This document shows, in pieces, positions 35,365-44,858 of a DNA stretch of 64,000 nucleotides. The stretch comes from CAVTPD01 sp963736575. GTDB taxonomy: Bacteria > Bacteroidota > Bacteroidia > Cytophagales > JAAEPT01. The notes under the pieces were generated by a model. It was not told the DNA's origin. It saw only the letters and a program-made list of their open reading frames with translations, and did not search any database. Position 1 is the stretch's first letter; every line of letters starts with the position of its first letter. The stretch covers positions 2,232,001 to 2,296,000 of the forward strand of contig CAVTPD010000001.1 in NCBI GenBank assembly GCA_963736575.1, given 5' to 3'. The translations under genes were made by a program, and so were the position numbers.

Positions 35365-38300
35365 ATGATAAAACATTACCTGTTCATTCTGAATTGCGTA
35401 TTTTTTCTGCACATAGCTAACGCCCAAACAAACATTACCAACTTAAGTGAAAAGTACCATCAGGATTTTAATACTCTATCCGATACTACACTTACTAATT
35501 CTTATGAAACCCTTCCCGCAAATTGGATGGCTTCAGAAGTAGGATCAAACGCTAATCTTGAATACCGCGCTTCACATGGCCAATATGCCGGTGGTGATTT
35601 ATACAGCTTTGGCGATAGCCTTTCCAAAGAAAGAGCTTTAGGTTCAATAGGTAGTGGTTCGGTTTCTAAGGTATCTTTCGGGACAGCTTTCACCAACTCA
35701 AGTTTAGATACTATACGATCTATACATGTTAAATATACCGGAGAAATGTGGCGTCTTGGAAATCCTGCAAGATCAACAGGGCCAGATACTTTAACTTTCA
35801 GCTATGCTGTTAATCCTATAAATTTAAATGAGGGGGATTATTTTGTAGTTGATGAATTGTCTTTTCAATCGCCGGTTTCTTCGGGAACGGATAATGCTCC
35901 TTTAATGGGGAATAAGTTAGAAAACATAGTCTTAATTGAAGATACGTTTTTGGTTAAAATAGCTCCTAAGCAAACTATTTTGCTTCGTTGGACAGATTAT
36001 AATTCTAGTAGTTATGATGACGGACTTGCAATTGACGACTTAGAAATTGAGTTTTTAACTAATAAACCAACAGAAGAGCCCGGTTTAATTACCTACAACC
36101 CAATTAATGATCTGAAAGAAAATTACACCCAAAACTTTAATAGTTTATCAGACACTACACTTACTAATTCTTATGAAACCCTTCCCGCAAATTGGATGGC
36201 TTCAGAAGTAGGATCAAACGCTAATCTTGAATACCGCGCTTCACATGGCCAATATGCCGGTGGTGATTTATACAGCTTTGGCGATAGCCTTTCCAAAGAA
36301 AGAGCTTTAGGTTCAATAGGTAGTGGTTCGGTTTCTAAGGTATCTTTCGGGACAGCTTTCACCAATTTAACGAAAGACACTGTAAAAAGTGTCGTAATTA
36401 AGTATACCGGAGAAATGTGGCGTTTAGGAAATCCGGAACGCTCTACAGGTCCTGACACCCTCTTTTTCAGCTATGCTATTAATGCCACAGAAATTAATGA
36501 AGGTGCTTACTCTTATGTAGAAAAGTTACATTTCTACTCCCCCATAATTTCGGGAACGGCAAATACTTCTTTACTAGGAAATGACTTGGCTAATACTTCC
36601 GCAATTACAGATACATTAGCGGTGACTTTATCACCCAACCAAACGCTTTGGATTAAATGGACCGATTTTAATTCTAGCAGTTACGACGACGCTTTAGCTG
36701 TTGACGAATTGGATGTATCGTTCATCAAAAAAGAAGTGGAACAGGAAGAGCCCGTAAATTCTGACTTATATATTCCAATTTCGGCTTTTAACGAAACCTA
36801 TTTTCAGGATTTTAATTCTTTATCAAACACTTACGGAGTTGCTTCTTTCGAAACATTACCTAAAGGATGGTTTGCTAAAGAAAACGGTGCCAATTCAGAC
36901 GGAACATACAATGTAAGTTACGGAGAATTTGGAGGAGGAAACATTTACAGTTACGGGGATAGTTCTTCCACAGATAGGGCATTGGGTTCTATAGGAAGTG
37001 GAACAAATAATTTATCTTTTTACGGAGCAGCCTTTATCAACACCACTGGAAAAACCATAGAAAATATTCAGATTAATTATACTGGAGAACAATGGAGACA
37101 AGGCCGTCCGGGATTAGACCGATCTACTGGCCCAGATACCCTTCATTTCAGTTTTGCTATTAATGCTAAAACTATTGAAACCGGAGATTACCAACCCGAA
37201 GTGAACCTCAACTTCTTTTCTCCTAGAGAAGATGCGGAACTTAATACACCACTAAACGGAAATTCTTCTGAAAATAAAAAAGAAGTAAAACACGTTCTTT
37301 TTAATCTAAACATAGCTGCTGGAGATACACTTTGGATAAGATGGAAAGACAATGATTCACAAAGTTACGACGATGGTCTGGCAATTGATAGTTTTTCATT
37401 AGCCGCCATAGAGAATGTTTCTGTTCCTGAAATCTCTTTTAACAACGCTAAAAATTGGGTAACTGAAATAAATGGATTAATTGATATTCCACTTTCTTTA
37501 ACCAATGCTTCAGAATACATAAGCCAAGCGGAAGTATTTATTGCAGATACTGGTACAATTGACTTACAAAGCGATATTGAACTTACCTCTTCCATTATTC
37601 AATTCGACAAAGAAAACCCGTCTAAAAACTACACCTTCATCATTAATAACCAACAACCCTTTGAACAAGAAGAATATTTTGTTCTTGGTTTAAGAAATTT
37701 GGCCAATGCTGGTATTGGTAGTATAAAATACGACACCATTTATATTCAGAATTATGCTTATCCTGAATACACCATTTCAGATCTAAAAGAAAATAATGAA
37801 GAAGGTATATCTCTAAGCCTAAATGAACCTGTTCTAATTACGGGCGTGGTACACGGAATTAATTTTTCTTCTTCTAGCTTGGATTTCTTTTTATTAGAAG
37901 ATGGTACTGGAATAAATGTATACAATAACTTACTTAGCAATTACCAACCTACTGAAGGCGATGAATTAAAAATATGGGGAATTGTAAGCCAGTACAGGGG
38001 TTTAACAAGATTAGTTTCTCTAGATTCTTTACAGCTTATAAACACTAATTCTGCAACCGAAACCCCGAAAACCACTTCTACTATTCTGGAAGAAAATGAG
38101 TCTTCTCTTATTAAAGTTGCCGGATTGCAGTTATCACCTGCAATTGCCAATTGGCCAATTAGCGATTATGCTACGGCCATAAATAATAATTCTGAATTGA
38201 TAACTATTTACATTAGTGCAGAATCTGAATACGCAGGAAAAGAAGCTCCTTCTGGTGAATTTTCAATTACAGGTATAGGTTCTCAGTTTACGGAGTCTTA

Positions 38301-38610
38301 CACCGCCCCTTTTGAAAATGGTTATAGAATTATGGCCTTAACTATTGAAAAAGATATAACCGCGTTAACAGATCCTAATCTTTCTGTTGTAGGACTCTAC
38401 CCAAATCCTTTTAGCAACCAGCTTACTATTTCTACAAAAATCCCAATGAGTCTTATTCGGGTTTCTTCAGCAGCAGGAAATATTTTAGTTGAAAAAGCTG
38501 TGCAGGGGAATGAAACATTACTTTCTACTACTGAACTTGATGCCGGGATTTATATTATTCAGGTAGAAATGAATAATGCAGTACGTACCTTTAAAGTGGT
38601 TAAGAGATGA
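35365..38610 (+). CDS. Large secreted repeat protein with OB-fold and T9SS sorting domain
   Basis: 1,081 residues from ATG 35365, which opens a signal peptide (MIKHYLFILNCVFFLHIANAQ); longer in-frame starts do not. Three tandem domains of about 215 residues follow (beginning HQDFNTLSD, TQNFNSLSD and FQDFNSLSN), each with FETLP/YETLPANW and SSSYDDGLAIDDL motifs, typical of secreted concanavalin/jelly-roll modules. Then a Calx-beta-like segment (about 690-800), an OB-fold-like domain (PVLITGVVHGINF to TRLVSLDSL) and a T9SS type-A tail (GLYPNPFSNQLTIS). The first two domains share an identical 212-bp stretch. No catalytic domain is recognised; a carbohydrate- or phosphate-related surface role is inferred from PhoD downstream, which overlaps it by 4 bases. 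Confidence 0.8.
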   Translation: MIKHYLFILNCVFFLHIANAQTNITNLSEKYHQDFNTLSDTTLTNSYETLPANWMASEVGSNANLEYRASHGQYAGGDLYSFGDSLSKERALGSIGSGSVSKVSFGTAFTNSSLDTIRSIHVKYTGEMWRLGNPARSTGPDTLTFSYAVNPINLNEGDYFVVDELSFQSPVSSGTDNAPLMGNKLENIVLIEDTFLVKIAPKQTILLRWTDYNSSSYDDGLAIDDLEIEFLTNKPTEEPGLITYNPINDLKENYTQNFNSLSDTTLTNSYETLPANWMASEVGSNANLEYRASHGQYAGGDLYSFGDSLSKERALGSIGSGSVSKVSFGTAFTNLTKDTVKSVVIKYTGEMWRLGNPERSTGPDTLFFSYAINATEINEGAYSYVEKLHFYSPIISGTANTSLLGNDLANTSAITDTLAVTLSPNQTLWIKWTDFNSSSYDDALAVDELDVSFIKKEVEQEEPVNSDLYIPISAFNETYFQDFNSLSNTYGVASFETLPKGWFAKENGANSDGTYNVSYGEFGGGNIYSYGDSSSTDRALGSIGSGTNNLSFYGAAFINTTGKTIENIQINYTGEQWRQGRPGLDRSTGPDTLHFSFAINAKTIETGDYQPEVNLNFFSPREDAELNTPLNGNSSENKKEVKHVLFNLNIAAGDTLWIRWKDNDSQSYDDGLAIDSFSLAAIENVSVPEISFNNAKNWVTEINGLIDIPLSLTNASEYISQAEVFIADTGTIDLQSDIELTSSIIQFDKENPSKNYTFIINNQQPFEQEEYFVLGLRNLANAGIGSIKYDTIYIQNYAYPEYTISDLKENNEEGISLSLNEPVLITGVVHGINFSSSSLDFFLLEDGTGINVYNNLLSNYQPTEGDELKIWGIVSQYRGLTRLVSLDSLQLINTNSATETPKTTSTILEENESSLIKVAGLQLSPAIANWPISDYATAINNNSELITIYISAESEYAGKEAPSGEFSITGIGSQFTESYTAPFENGYRIMALTIEKDITALTDPNLSVVGLYPNPFSNQLTISTKIPMSLIRVSSAAGNILVEKAVQGNETLLSTTELDAGIYIIQVEMNNAVRTFKVVKR
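35485..35696 (+). repeat. 212-bp intragenic direct repeat, unit 1
   Basis: By eye identical to 36154-36365, including all third codon positions. It encodes the first half of tandem domain 1 of the secreted protein. Confidence 0.9.
36154..36365 (+). repeat. 212-bp intragenic direct repeat, unit 2
   Basis: Second unit, 669 bases (223 codons) after the first. Identity ends abruptly on both sides while the surrounding domain sequence has diverged, as expected from gene conversion. Confidence 0.9.
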
Positions 38611-40535
38611 GAACAATGAAAATTTTAACCACTGCCCTATTTGTGCTTTGTAGTTTGATAAAGCTTCAGGCGCAAACAACTTTCGATCACACGGCTTCCG
38701 CTATAGATGAAAAGTATTTTGATCCTTCATTGGCGCCTTTTTATCATGGTGTTGCCAGTGGTGATCCATTGAACGACCGAGTGATTATCTGGACAAGAAT
38801 AACGCCTTCTGAAGACGCAGTAATTGATGTGAATTATTATGTTGCTACCGATACCGCGTTTACACAAATTGTTAAACAAGGTAATACCAAAACAGATTAC
38901 ACCAAAGATTACACCGTTAAGGTAGATGTAACAGGTCTTGAACCCGGGGTGACTTATTACTATTACTTTAATGCTTTAAATGCCAATAGTATTGTAGGCC
39001 GTACCCATACAGTTGCTACCTATACTGACCATTTAAAATTTGCTGTAGTTTCTTGTGCTAATTACCAAATGGGTTATTTTAATGCGTATAAAAGAATTTC
39101 TGAACGGGAAGATTTAGACGCTGTATTGCATTTGGGTGACTACATTTATGAATACCCTACTTATGGTTACGGTTGGACGGCTGAAGTAAACCGTAAACAT
39201 TTCCCAGATAACGAACTAAGAACACGCGATGATTACAGAATACGACATTCTTTTTATAAACTGGACCCAGATTTACGTGCCGCCCATCAGCAACATCCGT
39301 TTATTACCGTTTGGGACGATCACGAAATAGTAAACAATTCTAATACAAATGGTGCCGGTTCTGCAAACGACCATAACGACGAAGAAGACGGTGATTATAA
39401 AACCAGAAAATACAATGCCGTTAGTGCTTATATGGAATGGATGCCTATCCGACAACCGGAACCAAAACCTAGCAGCAAAATATACAGAAAGTTCTCGTTT
39501 GGAGGTTTAGCCGAATTATACATGGTAGATACACGTTTGGAAGATCGTTCTCAACAAGTTACCTCAAGCAGTGATCCTGAACTAAAAGACCCCGAAAGAA
39601 CCATTTTAGGTGAAGAACAAAGAGATTGGTTATTAAATGGCATAAAAAATTCAGATGCTGTCTGGAAGATCATTGGAAACCAAGTCATGTTTTCCACTTT
39701 AAATACCAGCTTTAAACTAGATGCTTGGGACGGTTATCCGTTTGAGCAGACTCTTGTACAAAATGAGCTCATAAACCAGGCCGACAAAAACACTATTATT
39801 CTTACGGGTGATACACACCGTTCTTGGTCATTTGATTTAACCAATGACCCACATAACGCCTCAGTTTACCAACCGGAAACCGGAAAAGGAACTTTTGGTA
39901 TAGAATTGGGAACACCAAGTATTGCTTCACCCAATGAAAACGAAAGTAACCCAACAGGAAATGCCGGTGCTAAGGAAAGCATAACGCTTCAGGATAATCC
40001 GCACTTGAGGTACCATGATATTACGCAACACGGTTATTTTGTGTTAAACATTACGCCTTTTAAAGCGCAAGCCGACTATTATTATGGGCCAACAAAAACA
40101 CGTAGCAATGAAGAAAGCTTTGCTCAAGGTATGTTTACTTTAAAAGACGATGTTTATTTACGCAAAACCATAAATCCTTCGCCTGCCAAAACCACCGCTA
40201 GTACATTGGCTCCCAATGGTGCTTTCCATGGAATAAAAAAAGTAGAGGAGACTTTAGGTTTTAACAACCTTAACCAAACTTTAATTACTACTGGGGTTTA
40301 CCCTAACCCTACTAGCGATAAAATTTATATTGGTTTCACCTCTAATATTGCAGAAGAGTTAACCATAAAGTTTATAACTACCGAAGGAAAAATAATTCAG
40401 CAGAAAGAGTTTGATTGTTCTGCCGGAAATCATACGGTGGAGTATTCATTACAGGATTTCCCAAAAGGAGCTTATATTATATCTATAGATAATAAAAAAG
40501 GGGCTCTATTCTCGCGGAACATCATAAAGAATTAA
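38607..40535 (+). CDS. phoD: PhoD-family alkaline phosphatase/phosphodiesterase, T9SS-secreted
   Basis: 642 residues with signal peptide (MKILTTALFVLCSLIKLQAQ). PhoD signatures in order: YHGVASGDPLNDRVIIWTRI, FAVVSCANYQMGYFNAY, HLGDYIYEY with metal-binding Asp, VWDDHEIVNN, and ILTGDTHRSW. PhoD enzymes hydrolyse phosphate mono- and diesters with Fe3+/Ca2+. The C-terminus is a T9SS type-A domain (GVYPNPTSDKIYIGF ... SRNIIKN), so it goes to the surface or medium by type IX secretion rather than staying periplasmic. The start overlaps the preceding stop (ATGA), so they form an operon. A terminator follows. Confidence 0.92.
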   Translation: MRTMKILTTALFVLCSLIKLQAQTTFDHTASAIDEKYFDPSLAPFYHGVASGDPLNDRVIIWTRITPSEDAVIDVNYYVATDTAFTQIVKQGNTKTDYTKDYTVKVDVTGLEPGVTYYYYFNALNANSIVGRTHTVATYTDHLKFAVVSCANYQMGYFNAYKRISEREDLDAVLHLGDYIYEYPTYGYGWTAEVNRKHFPDNELRTRDDYRIRHSFYKLDPDLRAAHQQHPFITVWDDHEIVNNSNTNGAGSANDHNDEEDGDYKTRKYNAVSAYMEWMPIRQPEPKPSSKIYRKFSFGGLAELYMVDTRLEDRSQQVTSSSDPELKDPERTILGEEQRDWLLNGIKNSDAVWKIIGNQVMFSTLNTSFKLDAWDGYPFEQTLVQNELINQADKNTIILTGDTHRSWSFDLTNDPHNASVYQPETGKGTFGIELGTPSIASPNENESNPTGNAGAKESITLQDNPHLRYHDITQHGYFVLNITPFKAQADYYYGPTKTRSNEESFAQGMFTLKDDVYLRKTINPSPAKTTASTLAPNGAFHGIKKVEETLGFNNLNQTLITTGVYPNPTSDKIYIGFTSNIAEELTIKFITTEGKIIQQKEFDCSAGNHTVEYSLQDFPKGAYIISIDNKKGALFSRNIIKN

Positions 40536-40559
40536 TATCTATTTCTTCATTTAACCTTT

Positions 40560-40590
40560 ACAGCAGGGCATAAACCCCTGCTGTTTTTTT
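40560..40590 (+). terminator. Rho-independent terminator after phoD
   Basis: ACAGCAGGG (40560-40568) pairs with CCCTGCTGT (40575-40583), followed by a run of eight T. Confidence 0.92.
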
Positions 40591-40786
40591 ATAATACCTT
40601 AGAGTAAAAATCCCTTATTATCTGCGGCATTATATCTTTACTGCTTATTGTAATTTTTAAAAGCCATTATTACAATAAATTTGAATTTCATTTTTATGTT
40701 AAGTTTTATTGGCTTTACATATAGATTTTAATCTTTAGAAAAACTTCACCTTCCTACTCAGGTTTAAATTTCATAACTTCGCGGCT

Positions 40787-42715
40787 ATGTTAACTGTTCA
40801 GAATGTATCCTACTATTTAGGGGACCGCGCTTTATACGAAGAAGCCAGCCTTCATATTAAACCAAAAGATAAAATTGGATTGATTGGTGCCAACGGTACC
40901 GGAAAATCTACTTTACTAAAAATTATTGCTGGTGAATTAACAGCAGATGAGGGAATTATCTCTAAAAGTAAGGAGTGTTCTATAGGTTTCTTAAACCAAG
41001 ATTTGCTTTCTTTTAAATCCGAAGACAGCATCCTATCGGTAGTTATGCAGGCTTTCGAACGCGAAAATCACCTTTGGTCAGAAATGGAAAAGCTTTCTAA
41101 GCAATTAGAAACCGAATATACCGACCAAATGATTGAACGTTTGGGTAAACTTCAGGAAGAATACGATGTTCTTGGGGGCTATTCTATTCAGTCTAAAGCA
41201 GAAGAGATATTAGAAGGTTTGGGATTTGTAACTTCAGACTTACAAAAACCCTTAGAACAGTTTTCCGGTGGTTGGAGAATGCGTGTAATTTTAGGTAAAA
41301 TGCTGTTAATGCAACCTTCGCTCCTATTATTAGATGAGCCTACCAACCACTTGGACTTACCGTCTATAGAATGGTTAGAAAAATACATTAAAGGTTATAG
41401 TGGTGCAGTAGTAATTGTTTCGCATGACCAGGATTTTTTAAACAACTGCGTTAGTTTAATTGCCGAAGTAGCTTACCGAAACATTAATTTATACGTGGGT
41501 AACTACGATAAATATTTAGAAGAGCGTGAATTGAGAAGAGAAATTCAGAAAAGTGCCTTCCAAAACCAACAAAAGAAGATTAAAGAAACTGAACAGTTTA
41601 TTGAACGCTTTAAAGCCAAAGCTTCGAAAGCCAAACAAGCCCAATCTAGGGTAAAGGCCTTAGAAAAAATGGACCGTGTGGAAGATATTGTGGAAGACCA
41701 CAAACAAATTAACTTCCATTTTAATATCTCTAGAGAGTCGGGCAAAATAGTTTTAGAACTGAAAGATTTAGCTAAGTCTTATGGAGACAAACTAATCTTT
41801 AAGAATTCTAACGTTACCATTATGCGTGGCGATAAAATTGCTATGATTGGTGCCAATGGTAAAGGTAAATCTACCTTGCTTAGAATTATTGAAGGCCGCG
41901 AAACCTACGAAGGGGAACGCAACGAAGGGTACAATGTACTCACTTCTATGTATGCGCAACACCAGTTAGAAGACCTTAATATAGAGAATGAAATTCTTTC
42001 GGAACTTCAACAAATGGGGATCGAAAAAACCGAACTGGAATTACGTACGGTTTTGGGTGCTTTCCTTTTCTATAACGATGATGTTTACAAGAAAATAAAA
42101 GTGCTTTCCGGTGGTGAACGTTCGCGTGTGGCCTTGGCTAAAACACTAATTTCTGAAGCCAACTTCTTGTTATTAGATGAGCCTACCAACCACTTAGACA
42201 TGCTTTCGGTAAACATGTTGGTACAGGCCCTAGAGCAATTCAACGGTACGTATGTGGCTATTTCTCACGATCGTTATTTCATAAAACACGTTGCCAATAA
42301 AATCTGGTTTATAGAAGACCACGAACTGAAACAATACCCAGGTACCTATGCAGAATATATGGACTGGATGGAAAACCGAAGAGTAAAAGAAGCTTCGGCA
42401 GCAACTACCCCACAAAAGTTACCCGGCACCAAAACTAAAAAAGAAGAAAAGCCAAAGTCTGAACCCAAACCTTCGTTTAATAAAAAAGCTAAATACGTAG
42501 AAGGTGAAATTCATAAACAAGAAGAAAAAATAGAAAAAAAGGAAAAAGCTAAAGCTAGTTTAGAAGAAGAAATGGCCAAACCAGAAGTTTTCTCTGATTT
42601 CGAATTACTGGCTAAAAAAACACAAGAGCTAGAAAAAATAAATGCCGAAATTGAAGCGTTCCATAAAGAATGGGAAAACCTACAACTTCAGTTAGAATCA
42701 ATAGAAAATGAATAA
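40787..42715 (+). CDS. ABC-F family ATPase
   Basis: 642-residue soluble protein with two ABC domains and no membrane segment. Domain 1: Walker A GANGTGKST near 34, signature FSGGWRMRV, LLDEPTNHLD. Domain 2: GANGKGKST near 360, signature LSGGERSRVALAK, LLDEPTNHLD. A charged linker of the ABC-F type lies between them (about 240-310) and a coiled coil at the end (about 565-642). ABC-F proteins act on the ribosome (translation rescue or antibiotic resistance); the C-terminal coiled coil resembles Uup/YheS. Motif TAACTTCG stands 6 bases before the ATG, so transcription may start at or very near the start codon. It overlaps the next gene by 8 bases. Confidence 0.9.
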   Translation: MLTVQNVSYYLGDRALYEEASLHIKPKDKIGLIGANGTGKSTLLKIIAGELTADEGIISKSKECSIGFLNQDLLSFKSEDSILSVVMQAFERENHLWSEMEKLSKQLETEYTDQMIERLGKLQEEYDVLGGYSIQSKAEEILEGLGFVTSDLQKPLEQFSGGWRMRVILGKMLLMQPSLLLLDEPTNHLDLPSIEWLEKYIKGYSGAVVIVSHDQDFLNNCVSLIAEVAYRNINLYVGNYDKYLEERELRREIQKSAFQNQQKKIKETEQFIERFKAKASKAKQAQSRVKALEKMDRVEDIVEDHKQINFHFNISRESGKIVLELKDLAKSYGDKLIFKNSNVTIMRGDKIAMIGANGKGKSTLLRIIEGRETYEGERNEGYNVLTSMYAQHQLEDLNIENEILSELQQMGIEKTELELRTVLGAFLFYNDDVYKKIKVLSGGERSRVALAKTLISEANFLLLDEPTNHLDMLSVNMLVQALEQFNGTYVAISHDRYFIKHVANKIWFIEDHELKQYPGTYAEYMDWMENRRVKEASAATTPQKLPGTKTKKEEKPKSEPKPSFNKKAKYVEGEIHKQEEKIEKKEKAKASLEEEMAKPEVFSDFELLAKKTQELEKINAEIEAFHKEWENLQLQLESIENE

Positions 42716-43994
42716 AGTAATTTTAAAATTCTTATTTACTTTTTGCCTTTTTTTAACTCTTTCTATCCTGAAAGCACAAAACAATCCCAGTTTGTCTTTT
42801 CAGGACACCTTGTATTCAGACAAACTGAAAACAGTACAATTCTACCAAGTTTTACCCGATACTGAAAAAGATGTAGTACTTCCTGCAGTACTTAAATTAG
42901 GAACAGACACCCGGCTTCGTTTAGAATTTGATTTATTAGAGCCAAATTTCAGAAACCTGCAAGCCAGAATTTATTATTGCTCTACCGATTGGGATAAAAT
43001 TATTCCAGTATCTAGAATGAATTACCTAGACAGTTATAATGAGTTCGATATTTTTAACCGCGAATTTTCTTCTGGAACCAGAGTAGAATATTGCCATTAC
43101 ATAGTAGATGTACCTAAAGTAAACTATGCTGGTAATTATATTCTACAGATTATAGGTACCAATAACAGAGAACCTTTGCTAGAAAGACGGTTTTTAATTT
43201 ATTCTGAAAAAGTAGTAATAACCCCTCTGTTGTACCCAGCTCAAAGTAATCTCAGCAGTACTCGTCAGTTTAATATGGAAATAAATGCTTCTAATCCAGA
43301 AATAATAAACCCAATGCAGAGTTTAAAAATCTACATTAGGAAAAATGGACTTGAACATACACGCAAAGGGCCTTTAAAGGTAACCTATTACAATCAGGTA
43401 GACCGTGTAATGCAAATTAGATCTTTAGACGGAAGCAACACTTTTGAAGCCGGTAACGAATACCGAAAATTTGATGCCCGTAGCCGGTATTTTAAAGGGA
43501 TGCGCATTAACAGTGTTAGAGACGAAGGTGATATTTTTGAAGTACTGTTAGAACTGGATGAACCTAGAAGATTTCTTCCTTATTCAAGAGACGGAGACAT
43601 TAACGGCCGCTTTGTTATTGATAATTATGAATTTGACAATGGCGCACTGAATTCGGACTATTTCTTAACACTTTTTAGCCTTAATTATACCTTAGCACCT
43701 GGTGATGTATATGTTTTTGGCGCCCTTACAGATTGGAAATTACAAGAAGAATTTAAACTTGACTACAATGCCGAATCACAGCGTTACGCTGGTGTTGGTT
43801 TATTAAAACAAGGATACTACAACTACCAATATGTTCTAGTAAAAAACGGAAAAATAGACAACATCTATTTTGAAGGTTCTTTTATGGGTACCGAAAACTA
43901 TTACGAAATCCTTATTTATTACCAAGTACCAGGTAGAGCTGAAGAATTTTTAGTGGGTTATAAATACATCCAAGAAAACGGCTGGAACGAATAA
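42708..43994 (+). CDS. Type IX secretion system plug protein (DUF5103)
   Basis: 428 residues with signal peptide (ILKFLFTFCLFLTLSILKAQ). It resembles the DUF5103/T9SS Plug family: FQDTLYSDKLKTVQFYQ, the repeated YYCSTDWD and FDIFNREFSSGTRVEYCHY segments, and the long beta-rich C-terminal part (YVFGALTDWKLQEEFKLDYN, EGSFMGTENYYEILIYYQ). In the family, Plug closes the periplasmic side of the SprA outer-membrane translocon when PorV is not bound. This fits the many T9SS cargo genes nearby. Translationally coupled to the ABC-F gene. Confidence 0.85.
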   Translation: MNKVILKFLFTFCLFLTLSILKAQNNPSLSFQDTLYSDKLKTVQFYQVLPDTEKDVVLPAVLKLGTDTRLRLEFDLLEPNFRNLQARIYYCSTDWDKIIPVSRMNYLDSYNEFDIFNREFSSGTRVEYCHYIVDVPKVNYAGNYILQIIGTNNREPLLERRFLIYSEKVVITPLLYPAQSNLSSTRQFNMEINASNPEIINPMQSLKIYIRKNGLEHTRKGPLKVTYYNQVDRVMQIRSLDGSNTFEAGNEYRKFDARSRYFKGMRINSVRDEGDIFEVLLELDEPRRFLPYSRDGDINGRFVIDNYEFDNGALNSDYFLTLFSLNYTLAPGDVYVFGALTDWKLQEEFKLDYNAESQRYAGVGLLKQGYYNYQYVLVKNGKIDNIYFEGSFMGTENYYEILIYYQVPGRAEEFLVGYKYIQENGWNE

Positions 43995-44123
43995 ATAAGT
44001 ACTGTCGCAGTTATTACCAGAACCGAACTCACTAACAAATCACATAGAATTTGTGGTGTATACTTTAATCCTTTTTTAATGTTTTGGGTAGAATCCATTT
44101 AGAGTAGTACACCCAATACATAT

Positions 44124-44681
44124 TTAATAAAACCGAATTTCTTCTATCAATACATCTATAATCTGGTCATCTGGAATTAAGGTATCAAACCTAAAAAACA
44201 TCATTATTGAATTAATCCTTTTGGGATCTACCGCTGCTTCTCTAGGAAAAAACCGACTGATATTATAATTATCTAAAGGCATTATAACATCTGTCTCTAA
44301 ACTATCGGAATTTAAATGATAGGCTCTTTCGGATAGGTTTATACTTCTTAAGGAATTAACATCTTTAAACTTAAAGCTCAATGCCGATAAATTTAGAGAA
44401 TCGGGATAATCAACTTCTACTTTAATTTCAAAAGAATGGTACTCTAGTATATTAAGCTCATTAAAATCGACTTCTAAACACACCCATCTGTTGTTGGGCA
44501 TTTTAGCTTCAAATACATCATTCTCATTATACATCAATTCTACCTTAGTAGTATCACAGACAGACCAGCCATCTATTCTTTCCCCTTTGTGGTATATATT
44601 TCCTTGTGCCAGAACAGCATGGCAAAAAACTGTAATTAACAGGGAAACCATAGCGTATTTAAATATTTGAAGTAATCTCAT
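44124..44681 (-). CDS. Secreted protein of unknown function
   Basis: 185 residues with a signal peptide (FKYAMVSLLITVFCHAVLAQ). The mature part (WSVCDTTKVELMYNENDVFEAKMPNNRWVCLEVDFNELN) looks beta-rich with an Asp/Glu-rich surface; no family recognised and no T9SS tail visible at the C-terminus (IIDVLIEEIRFY). It is on the same strand and upstream of the first giant gene, with 177 bases and a terminator hairpin between them. Confidence 0.65.
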   Translation of the reverse strand: MRLLQIFKYAMVSLLITVFCHAVLAQGNIYHKGERIDGWSVCDTTKVELMYNENDVFEAKMPNNRWVCLEVDFNELNILEYHSFEIKVEVDYPDSLNLSALSFKFKDVNSLRSINLSERAYHLNSDSLETDVIMPLDNYNISRFFPREAAVDPKRINSIMMFFRFDTLIPDDQIIDVLIEEIRFY

Positions 44682-44764
44682 TTTCCTTTTTTATACGTTT
44701 AATATCGTGTATTCATTTTATAAAAGAAAGAAGTATAAACACCTAATTACTAAACCGTATAAAT

Positions 44765-44805
44765 AACCAAAGCCCATTTGCAATAATTACAGATGGGCTT
44801 TGGTT
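44765..44805 (-). terminator. Terminator of the first SprB-like gene
   Basis: 13-bp perfect stem: AACCAAAGCCCAT (44765-44777) with ATGGGCTTTGGTT (44793-44805). It lies 54 bases past the minus-strand stop at 44859. T-rich on both sides. Confidence 0.85.
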
Positions 44806-44858
44806 TTATAGTTGTTCTTGTTTTTCTTTTTACTCTTGTTTCTTGTTTGTTTTACCCT

